From Notamacropus eugenii (Eukaryota > Chordata > Mammalia > Diprotodontia > Macropodidae), in the NCBI RefSeq assembly GCF_028372415.1, contig NC_092876.1, positions 60,164,385 through 60,228,384 of the forward strand: DNA of 64,000 bases, written 5' to 3'. A program made the translations under genes and the position numbers. Below, piece after piece: positions 10,300 through 21,531 of the stretch (positions are counted from its first letter, which is position 1; each line of letters begins with the position of its first letter). A model generated the notes under the pieces. That model was not told the DNA's origin. It did no database searches and saw nothing but the letters and a program-made list of their open reading frames with translations.

Positions 10300-10457
10300 C
10301 GGCTATGCCTTTGGGCAAGCAGAATTCCCCTCCCCCCTTCTTCCTTCTTCTCCTCCATCCCTCTCCACTAGCTAAAAGGTCAAAGAGACAGACAGGAAGG
10401 AAGCATTCAGAAAGGAGGAGAGCACTTGTCTTGAATTTGTGGTCAAGAGATACTTAG
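10300..10457 (+). other. candidate noncoding first exon
   Basis: Lies directly after the CRE/X-box. It contains no repeat and ends at a good splice donor, acttag/GTGAGG, with the GT at 10458-10459. No long open frame runs through it, so it would be a 5' untranslated or noncoding-RNA exon. The start position is arbitrary; no TATA box is visible, as is common for CRE/X-box promoters. DNA from 10458 to 10774 shows no feature. Confidence 0.3.
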
Positions 10458-10774
10458 GTGAGGCTGCTGCCATGAGAATGATGGGGAGATGTGTCTTCAT
10501 CTGCTGAATATTCTTGGCTTCTCCCCCCTGTCCATCATCCCAGGATAATTCCCTGGGAGCAAGAAATGAAATAGGTAAAGGTCACTTTCAATACGTGTAG
10601 ATGACCACATGGCTATATACAGAAAGGTATTATGGAATCTAGCCTCTGACCCCAGATCCTGTTAAGGTGGGTAAATTAGGAAATGTGATTGGTTTGAGCA
10701 GTTATGTAACTTTATACAGAGAGCATCTTATAGCTGTTGGCTCTAGAGAGGGCTCAGAAATCATTTACTTCAGG

Positions 10775-10945
10775 CATAGTGAAAATAGCCCTGGCTAGAG
10801 TCTGAAAGACCTGGGTTCAAATCCTGCCTCAAATCCTGTTTGACCAACAATGAGTCAGTTAATCTCCAGGGGCCTCAGTTTCCTCATCAGTAAAGTGATA
10901 GTCCAGATGGCCCCTAAAGTTCCTTCCAGGACTCGATCCAGTTCC
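10775..10945 (+). mobile_element. MIR-type SINE
   Basis: Sense MIR: gacctgggttcaaatcctgc, ggggcctcagtttcctcatc, taaagttccttccaggactc. The core spacing is slightly deleted. Confidence 0.8.
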
Positions 10946-11127
10946 AGAGAGGGTGACTTGCCTCCTTTCACACACAGCAAGGTCATAATAGGCCAACACT
11001 TGGCTTTCCTGAGTCCCAACCCCAGTTTCCTGGCTTCCCTGCCTTGGTGCCCTTAATGAAATTATAAAGCAAAGTCTTCTTTTACTCATAAGTAGAGAGA
11101 TGCCTTCTCTAGATTCAGGTGTGGGTA

Positions 11128-11216
11128 GTGATTTCTCTTATGCAAATGTAGGCAGGTGTCTTTTCTTATGCAAATACAGGCAGGTTTTTTTTCCCTAATG
11201 CAAATGTAGGGAGGAG
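11128..11216 (+). repeat. three-unit tandem repeat, each unit with an ATGCAAAT octamer
   Basis: Three degenerate units of about 28-30 bp with the pattern tctta-ATGCAAAT-gtaggcagg. The exact octamers are at 11140-11147, 11168-11175 and 11198-11205, all in the same orientation. ATGCAAAT is the POU/Oct-factor site. The units also share (g/a)(t/c)aggcaggt. Confidence 0.85.
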
Positions 11217-11239
11217 TCTTGGATAATCACACCTTTGAC

Positions 11240-11455
11240 TTTCCTCACAACAACCCCAAGGGGTAGATAATAACAGTAATAATAGCTGACATCTACATAG
11301 CGATTTAAAGTTGGCACAGCACTGTGTGCATTATCTCATTTGATCTTGGCTGCTACCATATGTAGGGAGTGTCGCTAATATACCCACCTTACAGATAAAA
11401 GGGCTGCAGGGCTCTGAGAGAGGAAGCAACTTGCCCAAGGTCTTTGGTTGGTTAG
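11240..11455 (-). mobile_element. MIR-type SINE
   Basis: Antisense MIR: aatagctgacatctacatag, ttatctcatttgatcttggc, ccaccttacagataaaagg, caacttgcccaaggtctttg. Its end abuts the RTE element. Confidence 0.8.
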
Positions 11456-12142
11456 TGGGTGTCCTTCCTTCTCAAAAAGGACCAAAATGGCATCACTGAG
11501 CTAGAGTCAAGTTACAGTGTATCCCACTGTGGCTGATCAGACCAATAAGAGCTCAGAACGCTCTACTACAGGTTGGGCACAAATAATCCGTGTGAGCCTT
11601 TGGGGTGGATTCTCTAAATTTGAGCATCTCATGTTTCTTTTGATCTACTTCAATTCTGCTTTGCTCCTACAGCATTGCACCTTCTCTGATGAGGGCAGGC
11701 CAGGCTGGGTAGTCCTATGCCGGTGTCTCCCATGTCACACAATCAATTCCAAAGTTCTTCAGAAAGACCTTGAGAGTGTCCTTGTATCACTTCTTCTGAT
11801 CACCAAGTGAATACTTTCCCTGTGTGAGTTCTTCATAAAATAGTCTTTTTGGCAAGTGTATGTTTTGCATTCGAACAACATGGCCAGCCCATTGGAGTTA
11901 CACTCTCTGAAGCATAGTTTGAATGGTTGGCAGTTTATTTTGAAAAAGGACCACAGTATCTGGTACCTAATCCTGCCAGATGATCTTCAGAATCTTCCTA
12001 AGGCAATTCAAGTTGAAGCCATTCAGTTTCCTGGCATGGCACTGGTGGACTGCCCAGATTTCATAGGCATACAGCAATGAGGTCAACACAATGGCTCTGT
12101 AGACCTTCAGTTTGGTAGTCAGTCTAATACTTCTCTTCAGAG
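11456..12142 (-). mobile_element. RTE-clade LINE, 5'-truncated, 3' end present
   Basis: A minus-strand frame encodes TKLKVYRAIVLTSLLYAYEI and CHARKLNGFNLNCLRKIL, the region just C-terminal to the reverse transcriptase core of RTE/BovB elements (typical form: TKLKVYRAVVLPSLLYG..W). The 3' terminus (11461-11490, gtccttccttctcaaaaagg) resembles the tail of the SINEs at 42820 and 62092, as expected if RTE machinery moved those SINEs. The frame is broken towards 11456, and a SINE interrupts or abuts its left coding end at 12143. Only the last roughly 700 bp of a normal 3-kb element remain. Confidence 0.85.
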
Positions 12143-12262
12143 CCTTGAGGCAGCTAGGTGACATAGAGGATGGAGTACAGACCCTAAAATCAGGAGGTCC
12201 TGAGTTCAAATCTGGACTCAAACACTTACTAGCTTTGTGACTCTGGGCAAGTCACTTAACCC
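12143..12262 (+). mobile_element. SINE head with tRNA-like promoter, truncated 3'
   Basis: gaggcagctaggtgacatag, then tcctgagttcaaatctggac (B-box-like), and tgactctgggcaagtcactt. It inserted in or next to the RTE element and stops after the core. Confidence 0.8.
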
Positions 12263-12359
12263 TGAAATGCATACACAGAAGGTGTGCAAAAGTGGTGTGG
12301 CCAAGCAAAAGGTTCATCTCCAACCCAATTATCTAATTGATTAACAAGCCTGACTAAGT

Positions 12360-12555
12360 TCAAGAGCTTAAGAACTGGCTTCCGAGCTCAGGCAGAACTG
12401 GGTTGGAATCCCTCCTCCATCAAATGCTGTCTGTGACCCTATGAGTCACTTAGATCCTCAAAACCACGTGTTACTCTCAGACTATAAACTGCAGATGGAG
12501 CAGGTAGTGATCTGCATTAATAAAGTGGATTTTCTCACCCTATACAAATGAAATC
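12360..12555 (+). mobile_element. MIR-like SINE variant with its own 3' half
   Basis: Core gctcaggcagaactgggttg and gaccctatgagtcacttaga. The 3' half (actataaactgcagatggag, then ccctatacaaatgaaatcag) differs from ordinary MIR and is shared with the copy at 47200-47425. Confidence 0.65.
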
Positions 12556-12735
12556 AGAGGTATGACTTTTTAAAATATGCGAGGAGCTGAAAATGAAAAG
12601 ACAAAAATGAAACACCCTTTGCAGGCTTTAAGGAGCCAACATTCTATTCTGAGACAAATGTAAGGATATCATTTCTTAGGTAAATGTATGGAAATGAGAA
12701 TGTGGTGTGCTAATAAAGCATTGGTACTTACTTGT

Positions 12736-12900
12736 TTAGGGGTTGGTGTTCATCTCATCTGATTCTCCATGATCCCCTGGACCACTGTCCAGGGGTTTTC
12801 TTAGCAAAGATACTGGACTGGTTTGTCATGAATTCCTCCAGTGGATTTTAGGCAAACAGAGGTTAAATGACTTGCCCAAGGTTGCACCACTAGTAAGTGT
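12736..12900 (-). mobile_element. marsupial MON1/WSINE-type SINE, 3' part
   Basis: Antisense of the specific 3' region (ttcttagcaaagatactgga, ctggtttgtcatgaattcct), followed by the antisense core ttgcccaaggttgcaccact. Confidence 0.75.
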
Positions 12901-12911
12901 CTGAGTACACT

Positions 12912-13075
12912 CACTACTGGAATATTCCAGGAATAAGTTGATGATAGTCTACACCAGGATAGGGGCAATACCAGAGAGAGAAAAGGACCAAGTGAAGTTT
13001 ATGAAGGTAGAAACAAGGGGTCTCAATCACTGATAGGATATGGTGGGCGACAGATAGTGAGGATTGCTTTGACAT
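12912..13075 (-). mobile_element. L2-clade LINE fragment
   Basis: Antisense L2 coding DNA: attccaggaataagttgatg, taccagagagagaaaaggac, tatgaaggtagaaacaaggg. Confidence 0.6.
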
Positions 13076-13464
13076 TGTATTTGGGCACATCATTATTTTT
13101 TTATATGGGCTTTGGTGGACTAGTCTGGGAACCAAGTAGATGAAGAATGTCTAAGGTGTGATGTATATTTAGATGGGCAATCTTGAACTAGTACTCCAAA
13201 TGAATGATGAGTGGGGCCCAAATCTGAACAGGAGGAGGAGGAGGGGGGTGGGCTGGATTGCTTTTGAGAAATTGCAAAGTTCTTGACCCCACATTCCTCC
13301 CTGAAGATAAGGGCCATCTTTTTAATACCAACACCTTATACATATTGTTGTCTGGATGTGCGTTGTGGAAGATGCCAGTCTCTGAAGAATTTGTTCCTAT
13401 TTAGTTACCTTTTCCAGTTCTCATGAATGTTAATCCTTTGTTTCTCAAAGCTATCCTTTCAATT
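13076..13464. other. no recognisable feature
   Basis: Unique-looking, with a short GAGGAG purine block at 13230-13250. Nothing else supportable. Confidence 0.4.
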
Positions 13465-13660
13465 CAGAAATTCTAAATCTTCTTGTGTTTGTAGACCCTC
13501 TGGTGAATCCAATGGATCTATTTTCAGAATATTTTTAAATACATAAAATAAAATTTAAAGGATTACACAGAGAAAAGAAATCAATTATATTGAAATAAAG
13601 ATATATTTTTTTCCCAAATTCATGAACAAACTGAAATCAGTCCAAGATTAAGAACCACTG
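13465..13660. mobile_element. miniature inverted-repeat DNA transposon
   Basis: A 196-bp AT-rich element. Its left end cagaaattctaaatctt and right end aagattaagaaccactg are imperfect inverted repeats. There is no coding capacity. It resembles a widespread mammalian nonautonomous family ending ttaagaacc-ctg. Target duplication is not clear. Confidence 0.55.
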
Positions 13661-14225
13661 CTTTAGCTTTTTCAGATCCTTAGAAAATTAAATTCTGGTC
13701 TCACCTTCCTCACCTTGATTTCTCTGGCTACCCCATTATCACTTTATAATTATCTTGAAAGTTCAGCCCTGGGTCATTCAGTCCCTTTCCTTGATTTCAG
13801 GAGTTGTGCACCCTCATGCTAACTAAGGCCTTGGCTACTTGGGGAGTTACATGTGTCCTCAGAATTGACCAATAATTAAAATATGAGATCATAAAGCAAA
13901 TAATAGAGAGGCACATTGTGGTAGGAGGCAGACTGCCATACAGAGCAAATAAGGAACTGAGAAGAGCTATGCTAAATGATGCTGTTAATATAAAAATGTA
14001 TGAGGGAAAGAGATGATGAGCTAGTCACTGGGCAAGAGTAATGATGGCGATGAATAGTCCATGGGCTCCATGATTGTCTTCTTGATAAAAAGAAAAATAA
14101 AGGAAAGCCTTCAGCATATTGGGTACCACCTCTTTCCCTTCCATCTTCTGTAGAGAAGAGTTACACAGAATGAGGAGGGAAGGATAAGTCCCTCTCTGAT
14201 CATTGTACAACTATAAGAAGATCTT
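13661..14225. other. no recognisable feature
   Basis: AT-leaning, repeat-free by eye. No ORF or motif worth reporting. Confidence 0.4.
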
Positions 14226-14227
14226 GC

Positions 14228-14330
14228 AGGCTCTGTTATTCCCATTTCCTTGACCAGAAAATTGAGGCTCTGAGACAAGTACACACAAATAGTAAGTGTT
14301 AGAGGCAGGGTCTCTTCTACCAGAACTCTC
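14228..14330 (-). mobile_element. MIR-type SINE fragment
   Basis: Antisense core: tattcccatttccttgacca, aaaattgaggctctgagaca, agtaagtgttagaggcaggg. Confidence 0.65.
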
Positions 14331-14598
14331 TTTTTTCTCCATATTGCCATCTAGATCCCTGCCAGTACAACCTATTATCTTTGGAGAACATATGCCATAG
14401 CTATCTCTTGCCCATCCTCCCCTCTCCATCCTATTGAAAGCAAAGGGAACCAACCTATCCTGGCTACACTGAAGACCAAATGAATCAGAAACCCAGACTT
14501 CAGTCCTCTTGACAACATCTGTTCCTGTTATCCAGGAATGAGCTGATGCTTATCCATCCAGTCTCTGAAAGGCCCCAGCTGTGATGAAGAGAAATGAT

Positions 14599-14614
14599 GA
14601 CTGCCATGGCAACA
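14599..14614 (+). promoter_or_regulatory. RFX X-box-like palindrome
   Basis: GACTGCCATGGCAACA differs from the ideal palindrome GTTGCCATGGCAAC only in its first bases. It lies in low-repeat DNA about 190 bp from the death-domain-like frame, upstream in plus orientation and beyond its 3' end in minus orientation. No CRE accompanies it. Confidence 0.35.
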
Positions 14615-14788
14615 AGCATTTCCCAGGAGGAGTCATACCATTTGGTGTTTCTGGTGATGCCTGAATAATGGCCTTCCATAGACTCTTGGGACTTAGCTCA
14701 GAGTCCAATCTCAGAAATACAAAAGTACCTGACAACCAATAGCCATGTTCAGCTTTTCCAAGACACCCCTGGGGGCTTCTCCTTCTCA

Positions 14789-15025
14789 TCAATGTCTTCC
14801 CTTGACTCTATGATACCCACAGAGCTTCTGATCTATGAACGTACCATCAATAGCCATCACAGGAAAAACTTGTAGCAGATGGCCCGTGTCCCTACACGGC
14901 TCGGTGATGTGGTTGAAGAAAAGAGACATGGGGAGGTGGGAAAAGATAGACCAGTTCTGTTTATTGATCTGAGGGTCAAGGTATTTATAGACAGAAACTG
15001 CAAGTCTACGTGAGATTCTGCTCAT
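14789..15025 (-). other. death-domain-like reading frame, possible exon or pseudogene
   Basis: A 78-codon minus-strand frame in low-repeat DNA. Residues 12-53 have the spacing of death-fold helices 1-4: VYKYLDPQINKQNW, then FSHLPMSLFFNHITEPCR and DTGHLLQVF. From memory, UNC5 death domains read SLDAPN..DWRLLAQKL, then SMDRYLNYF and PTGVILDLW. LD, W, M, N, TG and LL line up with at most one gap before the W. NF-kB1 also has YK.L..NW in the same place. A GTACGT donor-like site follows the DG codons, but the acceptor side is weak. It could be a decayed exon, a retrocopy or chance. No gene can be named. Confidence 0.25.
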
Positions 15026-15525
15026 CTCCAGTTCCCAGAGATTTGGCCAGTCCTATTGTCCTTAAAGACTGTTAGCCTAGAGGACATTTATTTTACATAT
15101 CCCTTGTCTTCTGTAGTTCCCATGTTTGTCTCATGAGACAGCAACATCTGGGGGGCATGGAGAGCCATTCCGGATGATAATGAGCACAGTCTCAAAGAAC
15201 AGTTTCCCTGAAGGTCTTTCCTGATCTTGTCAACAGCACTCCACCCTGGCCCTCAACAAAAACTAAGCACAGATACAGGATTGGAGTCTCCCATCTGTTC
15301 CATTTTTTCCGTGAAGCCACCAACCTTATTCAGATCTTCATTACCTTTGACCTGGACAATCACAATAGCTGCCTATTTGATGTCTCTGCCTCCAGTCTCA
15401 TACTTCTCTAATTCATCCTCTCCACAGCTGCCAAACTGATATTCCTAAAGTACCGGTCTGATCATATAACTTCCCATTCCCCCTGAAAATGATTCAGTGT
15501 CTCTCTATGAACCTCAAGATAAAAG

Positions 15526-15675
15526 TCAGAGGACCAGGGTTCAAATCCTGACTCTGATGATCCCCTCTGTGCCCTTTGGATAATCTTTTTCCCTTTCTGG
15601 GTCCCAGTTCCTCATCCATAAAATGATGGGGTTGGATAAGATCTGAGGTTCCTTCCAAGTCTAAATCTATGATTC
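15526..15675 (+). mobile_element. MIR-type SINE nested in L2
   Basis: gaccagggttcaaatcctga, ctttctgggtcccagttcct, gataagatctgaggttcctt, ending aatctatgattcca. L2 DNA continues on both sides. Confidence 0.8.
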
Positions 15676-15990
15676 CACAGCCCATCTTTCTAGACTGTTT
15701 TCACATTATTCTTCCCCACCTTTGTTTTGTTCCTGCCAAACTGTTTTTTTTAATAATTTTATTTATTTTCAGTGTTCAACAATCACTACCATATAACTTA
15801 GATTTTTTTCCCCTTCCCTTCCCCTTTCCTTCCCCCCTCTCTCCCCAAGACAGCATACAATTTTATATAGTTTCTATACATACATTCCTATTAAATGCAT
15901 TTTCACTACAGTCATACTGTGCAGAAGAATTAAAATGAATGGGAGAAATCATACAACAAACCAAAATGTAATACAAAAGAAAATTATCTG

Positions 15991-18900
15991 CTACATTATG
16001 TGATTAAATCCCATAGTTCTTTCTCTGGAAATATGGAAGGCATTTTGCCTTAAAAGACCATTGGGAATTTTTTTAAGTCCCTGCATTGCAATGAAGTCCC
16101 AAGTCCACCAGAAAAAACTCTTGCACACTGTGGTTGTTGCCATGCACAAGGTTCTCCTGGTTCTGCTCCTTTCATTCAGCATCAGATCATATGAGTCTTT
16201 CCAGGCCTCTCTGAAGTCTTCCTGTTCATCATTTCTTACAGCACAATAGTATTCCATTACAATCATATACCATAATTTATTTAGACATTCCCCAATTGTT
16301 GGGCATCCCCTTGATTTCCAGTTTTTGGCCACCACAAAGAGTGCTGCTATAGATATCTTTGTACATGTGGGATCCTTTCCCATTTTTATGATCTCTTGGG
16401 GATACAGTCCTAGTAGCAATATTGCTGGGTCAAAGGGTATGTACATTTTTGTAGCCCTTTGGGCATAGCTCCAAATTGCTCTCCAGAATGGTTGGATCAG
16501 CTCACAGCTCCACCAACAATGAATTAGTGTTCCAACCCTCCCACATCCTCTCCAACATTTATCATTTTCCTGTTTTGTCACATTTGCCAGTCTGATAGGT
16601 GTGATGTGGTATCTCAGAGTTGTTTTGATTTGCATCTCTCTAACCAATAGTGATTTAGAGCATATTTTTCATATGACTATAGATATCTTTAATTTCTTCC
16701 TCTGAAAACTGCCTATTTGTATCCTTTGAGCATTTATCAATTGGGAAATGATTTGTATTTTCATACATTTGACTCATTTCTCTATATATTTTAGAAATGA
16801 GGCCTTTATCACAGACATGAGTTGCAAAAATTCTTTCCCAGTTTTCTGCATCCCTCGGACACTTGATTGCATTGGGTTTGGTTGTATAAAAACTTTTCAG
16901 TTTAATGTAATCAAAATTATCCATCTTGCACTTCATAATGCTTTCTATCTCTTCTTTAGTCAAAAATTCTTCCCTTCTCCACAAATTTGATCGATACACT
17001 ATTCTTTGTTCCACCAATTTATCCATAGTATCAATCTTTATACCTATATCATGTACCCATTTGGACTTTATTCCTGTGTACAGGGTCAGGCATTGGTCTA
17101 TGCCTAGTCTCCACCATGCTGTTATCCAATTTTCCCAGCAATTATTCTCAAACAGTGAGTTCTTATCCCAGAAGCTGAGGTCCTTGGGTTTATCAAACAG
17201 TAGATTGCTATATTCATTGCGTACTGTGTCTTGAGTACCTAGCCTACTCCACTTGTCTACCCTTCTGTTTCTTAGACAGTACCAAGTGATTTTGATAATT
17301 GCTGCTTTATAATACAATTTGAGATCTGGTAGCACTAGGCCACCTTCCCTAGCATTTCTTTTCATTAATCTCCTTGATATGCTGGACCTTTTGTTCTTCC
17401 AGATGAATTCTGATATTATTTTATCCAGCTCTAGAAAATACTTATCTGATAGTTTGATTGGTATGGCACTAAATAAGTAAATTAATTTAGGTAGAATTGT
17501 CATTTTTATTATATTAGTTTGGCCTACCCATGAACAACTGATGTTTTTCAACTTACTTAGATCTGACTTTATTTGTGTGAAAAGTGTCTTGTAATTGTGT
17601 TCATATAGTCCCTGGGTTTGTTTTGGCAGGTAAACTCTCAAATATTTTATAGTGTCTATGCTAGCTTTTAGTGGTATTTCTATCTCTTGCTTTTGTGCTT
17701 TGTTACTAATATATAGAAATGCAGAAGATTTTTGCAGGTTTATTTTGTAACCTGCAACTTTATCAAAATTGTTTATTATTTCAAGTAGTTCTTTACTTGA
17801 ATCTCTGGGATTCTTTAAGTATATCATCATATCATCTGCAAAGAGTGATAACTTAGTTTCTTCTTTGCCTATTCTAATTCCTTCAATTTCTTTATCTTGT
17901 CTAATTGCTAGAACTAACATTTTGAATACTGAATAATAGTGGTGATAATGGACATCTTTGTTTCACTCCTGATCTTATCAGAAATGTATCTAGCTTACCT
18001 TCATTGCATATATTGCTTGTTGAAGATTTTAGGTAGATGTTGCTTATTATTTTATGGAAAGTTCCCTTTATTCCTATGCTTTCCAGTGTTTTTAATAGGA
18101 ATGGGTGTTGTGTGTTGTCTAAAGCTTTTTCTGCATCTATTGAGATAATCATGTGGTTTCTGTTAGATTTGTTGTTGATATGATCAATAATGCTAATAGT
18201 TGAACCAACCCTGCATTACTGGTATGAATCTTACCTGATCATAATGTATTATTCTTATGATAAGTTGCTGTATTCTTTTTGCTAAAATCTTATTTAAAAT
18301 TTTTACATCTATATTCATTAGAGAAATTGGTCTATAATTTTCTTTCTCTTTTTGGCTCTTCCTGGTTTAGGTATCAAAACCATATTTGTATCATAAAAAC
18401 AATTTGGGAGGACTCCTTCTTCCCCAATTTTCCCAAATAGTCTATGTAGTATTGGAATTGACTGTTCTTCAAATGTTTGATAGAATTCACTTGTAAATCC
18501 ATCTGGCCCTGGAGATTTTTTCCTAGGAGTTCATTAATGGCTTGTTCAATTTCTTTTTCTGAGATGGGATTGTTTAAGTATTCAAATTCCTCTTCTGTTG
18601 ATCTGGGCAATTTATATTTTTTAACATACTCATCCATCTCATTTAGATTGTCAAATTTATGGGCATAAAGTTGGGCAAAGTAATTTCTAATTGTTTTAAT
18701 TTCCTCCTCATTGGAGGTGAGTTCACCCCTTTTACTTTTGATATTGGTAATTTGGTTTTCTTTTTTCTTTTTTTAAATCAAATTGATCAAAAGTTTATCA
18801 ATTTTGTTAGTTTTTTTCATAAAACCAACTATTAGTTTTATTTATTAGTCGATAATTTTCTTAATTTCAATTTTATTAATCTCTCCTTTGGTTTTCAGTA

Positions 18901-19915
18901 TTTTTAATTTGGTATTTACTCGGGGATTTTCAATTTGTTCTTTTCCTAGCTTTTTCAGCTGCATGCCCAAGTCACTGATCTCCTCTTTCTCTATTTTATT
19001 CATGTAGGCATTCAAAGATATAAAACTTCCCCTAAGAACTGTTTTTGCTGTATCCCATAAGATTTGGTAAGTTGTCTCATAATTGTCATTCTCTTGAATG
19101 AAGTTGTTGATTGTTTCTATAATTTGTTGTTTAACCCACTCCTTCTTTAGGATTAGATTACTTAGTTTCCAATTAATTTTTGGTTTATCTTTCCATGGCC
19201 TTTTATTACATATAATTTTTATTGCATTATGATCTGAGAAGGATGCATTGACTATCTCTGCCTTTCTGCACTGGATTGTGAGGTTTTTATATCCCAGAAC
19301 ATGGTCAATTTTTGTATATGTTCCATGTACCGCTGAGAAAAACGTATATTCCTTTCTGTCCCCTTTCAATTTTCTCCACAGATCTATCATATTTACCTGA
19401 TCCAGAGTTTTATTAATCTCCTTAATTTCTTTCTTTTTTATTTTAAGATTAAATTCATCAAGTTCAGAGAGTGGGAGGTTGAGGTCCCCTACTAGTATTG
19501 TTTTGCAGTCTGTTTCTTCCTGTAGCTCTTCCAACCTCTCCTCTAAGAATCTGAATGCTATATCACTTAGAGCATACATGTTTAGTAATGATATTGTTTC
19601 ATTGTCTATGGTACATTTTAACAGGATATAGTTTCCTTCCTTCTCTCTTTTGATTAGATCTATTTCTGCTTTTGCTTTGTCTGAGATTAGAATTGCTACC
19701 CCTTCTTTTCTTACATCAGCTGACTCACAACATATTCTGCCCCAACCTTTTGCATTTACCCTGTGTGTATCCTTCCATTTCAAATGTGCTTCTTGTAAAC
19801 AACATATTGTTGGATTATGGCTTTTAATCCATTCTGCTATCAATCTCTGTTTTATGGGAGAGTTCATTCCATTCACATTCACAGTTATGATTGTAATTTG
19901 TGTCTTTCCCTCCAT
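15991..19915 (-). pseudogene. L1 ORF2: L1 ORF2 (endonuclease-reverse transcriptase), broken
   Basis: Starts MEGKTQITIITVNVNGMN at 19915. The apurinic-type endonuclease is open to 18845, with CCLQEAHLK, GDLN and the catalytic SDHN. The reverse transcriptase is interrupted between 18845 and 17920, then open from 17920 to 16655. It carries the catalytic FADDMM at about 17823-17839. A one-base insertion near 16655 shifts into a last frame, 16647-15991. That frame holds the C-terminal knuckle C-x3-C-x7-H-x4-C (16504-16557). The original length of about 1300 residues is normal for L1. The protein nicks target DNA and copies L1 RNA into it (family knowledge). This copy cannot make it whole. Confidence 0.95.
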
Positions 19916-20501
19916 CTTCTTTCCCACCATTTGTGCTTTTAGTTCTCCTGTCTCCCTTTCTCTCCTCAATAGAGTTTTCACTTTTGACCACCACCTCCTG
20001 CAGTCTTCCCTTACTTCTTTCAGCCCTCCTCCCTTTTACTCCTCTTTACCCTTACTACTTCTTCCCTCCCTTTTAGCTTCCCCTTCCCTTTCTACCCCCT
20101 TCCCCTCTTACTGCCTATATAGTTAGATTTACATACTTAATTAAGTTTGTTGTTCCCTCCTTGAACCAAATCAGATGCGAGTACCTCTCAAATAATGCTC
20201 ATTTCCCTCCCCTCTTTCCCTCTACTATAATATAATTTTGTACTTCTTCCTGTAATGTAATTTACCATTTTCTGCTCCCTCCTTTTCACATCTCCTGTTA
20301 CAATCCCTTTACATGCTTAAAACACATTTTTATCATCACATCATTCACTCTCTACCCATTCCCTCTATCTATGTATATCCCTTTTATATTTCATAATAGA
20401 TGTACAATTCTCAAGATTAGCGAGTATCATCTTGCCTTAAATGGAGGTAAACAGTTTGCCCAAATTGAATAACAAGTTTTTCTTTCCCCCTGTTTACCTT
20501 T

Positions 20502-21531
20502 TTATGCCTCTCTTGAGACCTGCATTTGAAGATCAAATTTCCTATTGAGTTCTGGCCTTTTTGTCAGGAAGGTCTGGAAATCCCTTATTTCATTGAATGT
20601 CCACCTCCTTCCTGAAATGTTATACTGAAGTTTGCTGGGTAATTGATCCTTGGTTGTAGTCCTAGCTCCTTTGTATTATGAAATATCATATTCCAATTCC
20701 TTTGATCTTTTAATGTAGAAGCTGCAAGGTCCTGTGTGATCCTGACTGTAGCTCCTCGATATTTGAATGGTTTATTTCTGACTGCCTGCAGTATTTTCTT
20801 CTTTGCTTGATAGTTCTAGAATTTGGCAACAATGTTTGTTGGTGTTTTTAGTTTGGGATTCCTTTCAGGAGGTGAATGGTGGATTCTTTCAATGACTATT
20901 TTGGCCTCTGGATCTAGCACTTCTGGGCAGTTTTCTTTGATGATTTCTCAGAAGATATTGTCCAGACTGGTTTTTTTCATCATGGCTTTCTTGTAGGCCA
21001 ATGATTCTTTAATTTTCTCTCCTGGATCTATTTTCCAGGTCAGTTGTTTTTCCAATTAGATATTTTACATTTTCTTCTATCATTTCATTTTTTAGATTTT
21101 GTTTGACTGATTCTTGATGTCTCATAAAGTCATTAGTTTCTACTTGCCCAATTCTAACTTTTATCAAATTATTTTCTTCAGTTAACTTTTGCATCTTCTT
21201 TTCCATCTGTCCAATTACTTCTTTTAAGGAATTATTTTCCCCAGTTACTTTTTGTACTTCCTTTTCCATTTGTCCAATTTTCCCAATTAGGTTTTGTGCT
21301 TCCTTTTACATTTGTTTAATTTTTAAAATCATTGGCCAGTTTTTCTTCTATTTCCTACTTCAGCTGTTCCAAGAAAGCTCTTTGTGCATGCAAGCAGTTC
21401 ATAGTCCCTTCTGAGGTTTCAGATGGGAGAACAGTCTCAATACTGACCTCTTTGGTATTCGTGTTTTGGTCCTTGTCCCCATGGAAAGATTCTATGGTCT
21501 TTTCATTCTTATTTTGCTTCTTCTTACTCAT
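20502..21531 (-). pseudogene. L1 ORF1: L1 ORF1 (RNA-binding chaperone), broken
   Basis: Begins at the ATG at 21531 (MSKKKQNKNEKTIESFHGDK). A leucine/lysine/glutamate coiled coil (21009-21269; repeats such as EENNSLKEVIGQMEKKMQ) leads to the conserved KTTDLENRSRREN before the RRM-like domain. The C-terminal part to the stop at 20502 is recognisable by comparison with 56862. Total length is not a multiple of three and several stops interrupt it. ORF1p trimers coat L1 RNA (family knowledge). Confidence 0.85.

Noticed and set aside
14789-15025. Naming the frame as an UNC5 family gene
   Set aside because: Resemblance is by eye and from memory, conserved residues are few, and no neighbouring ZU5/UPA exon is visible.
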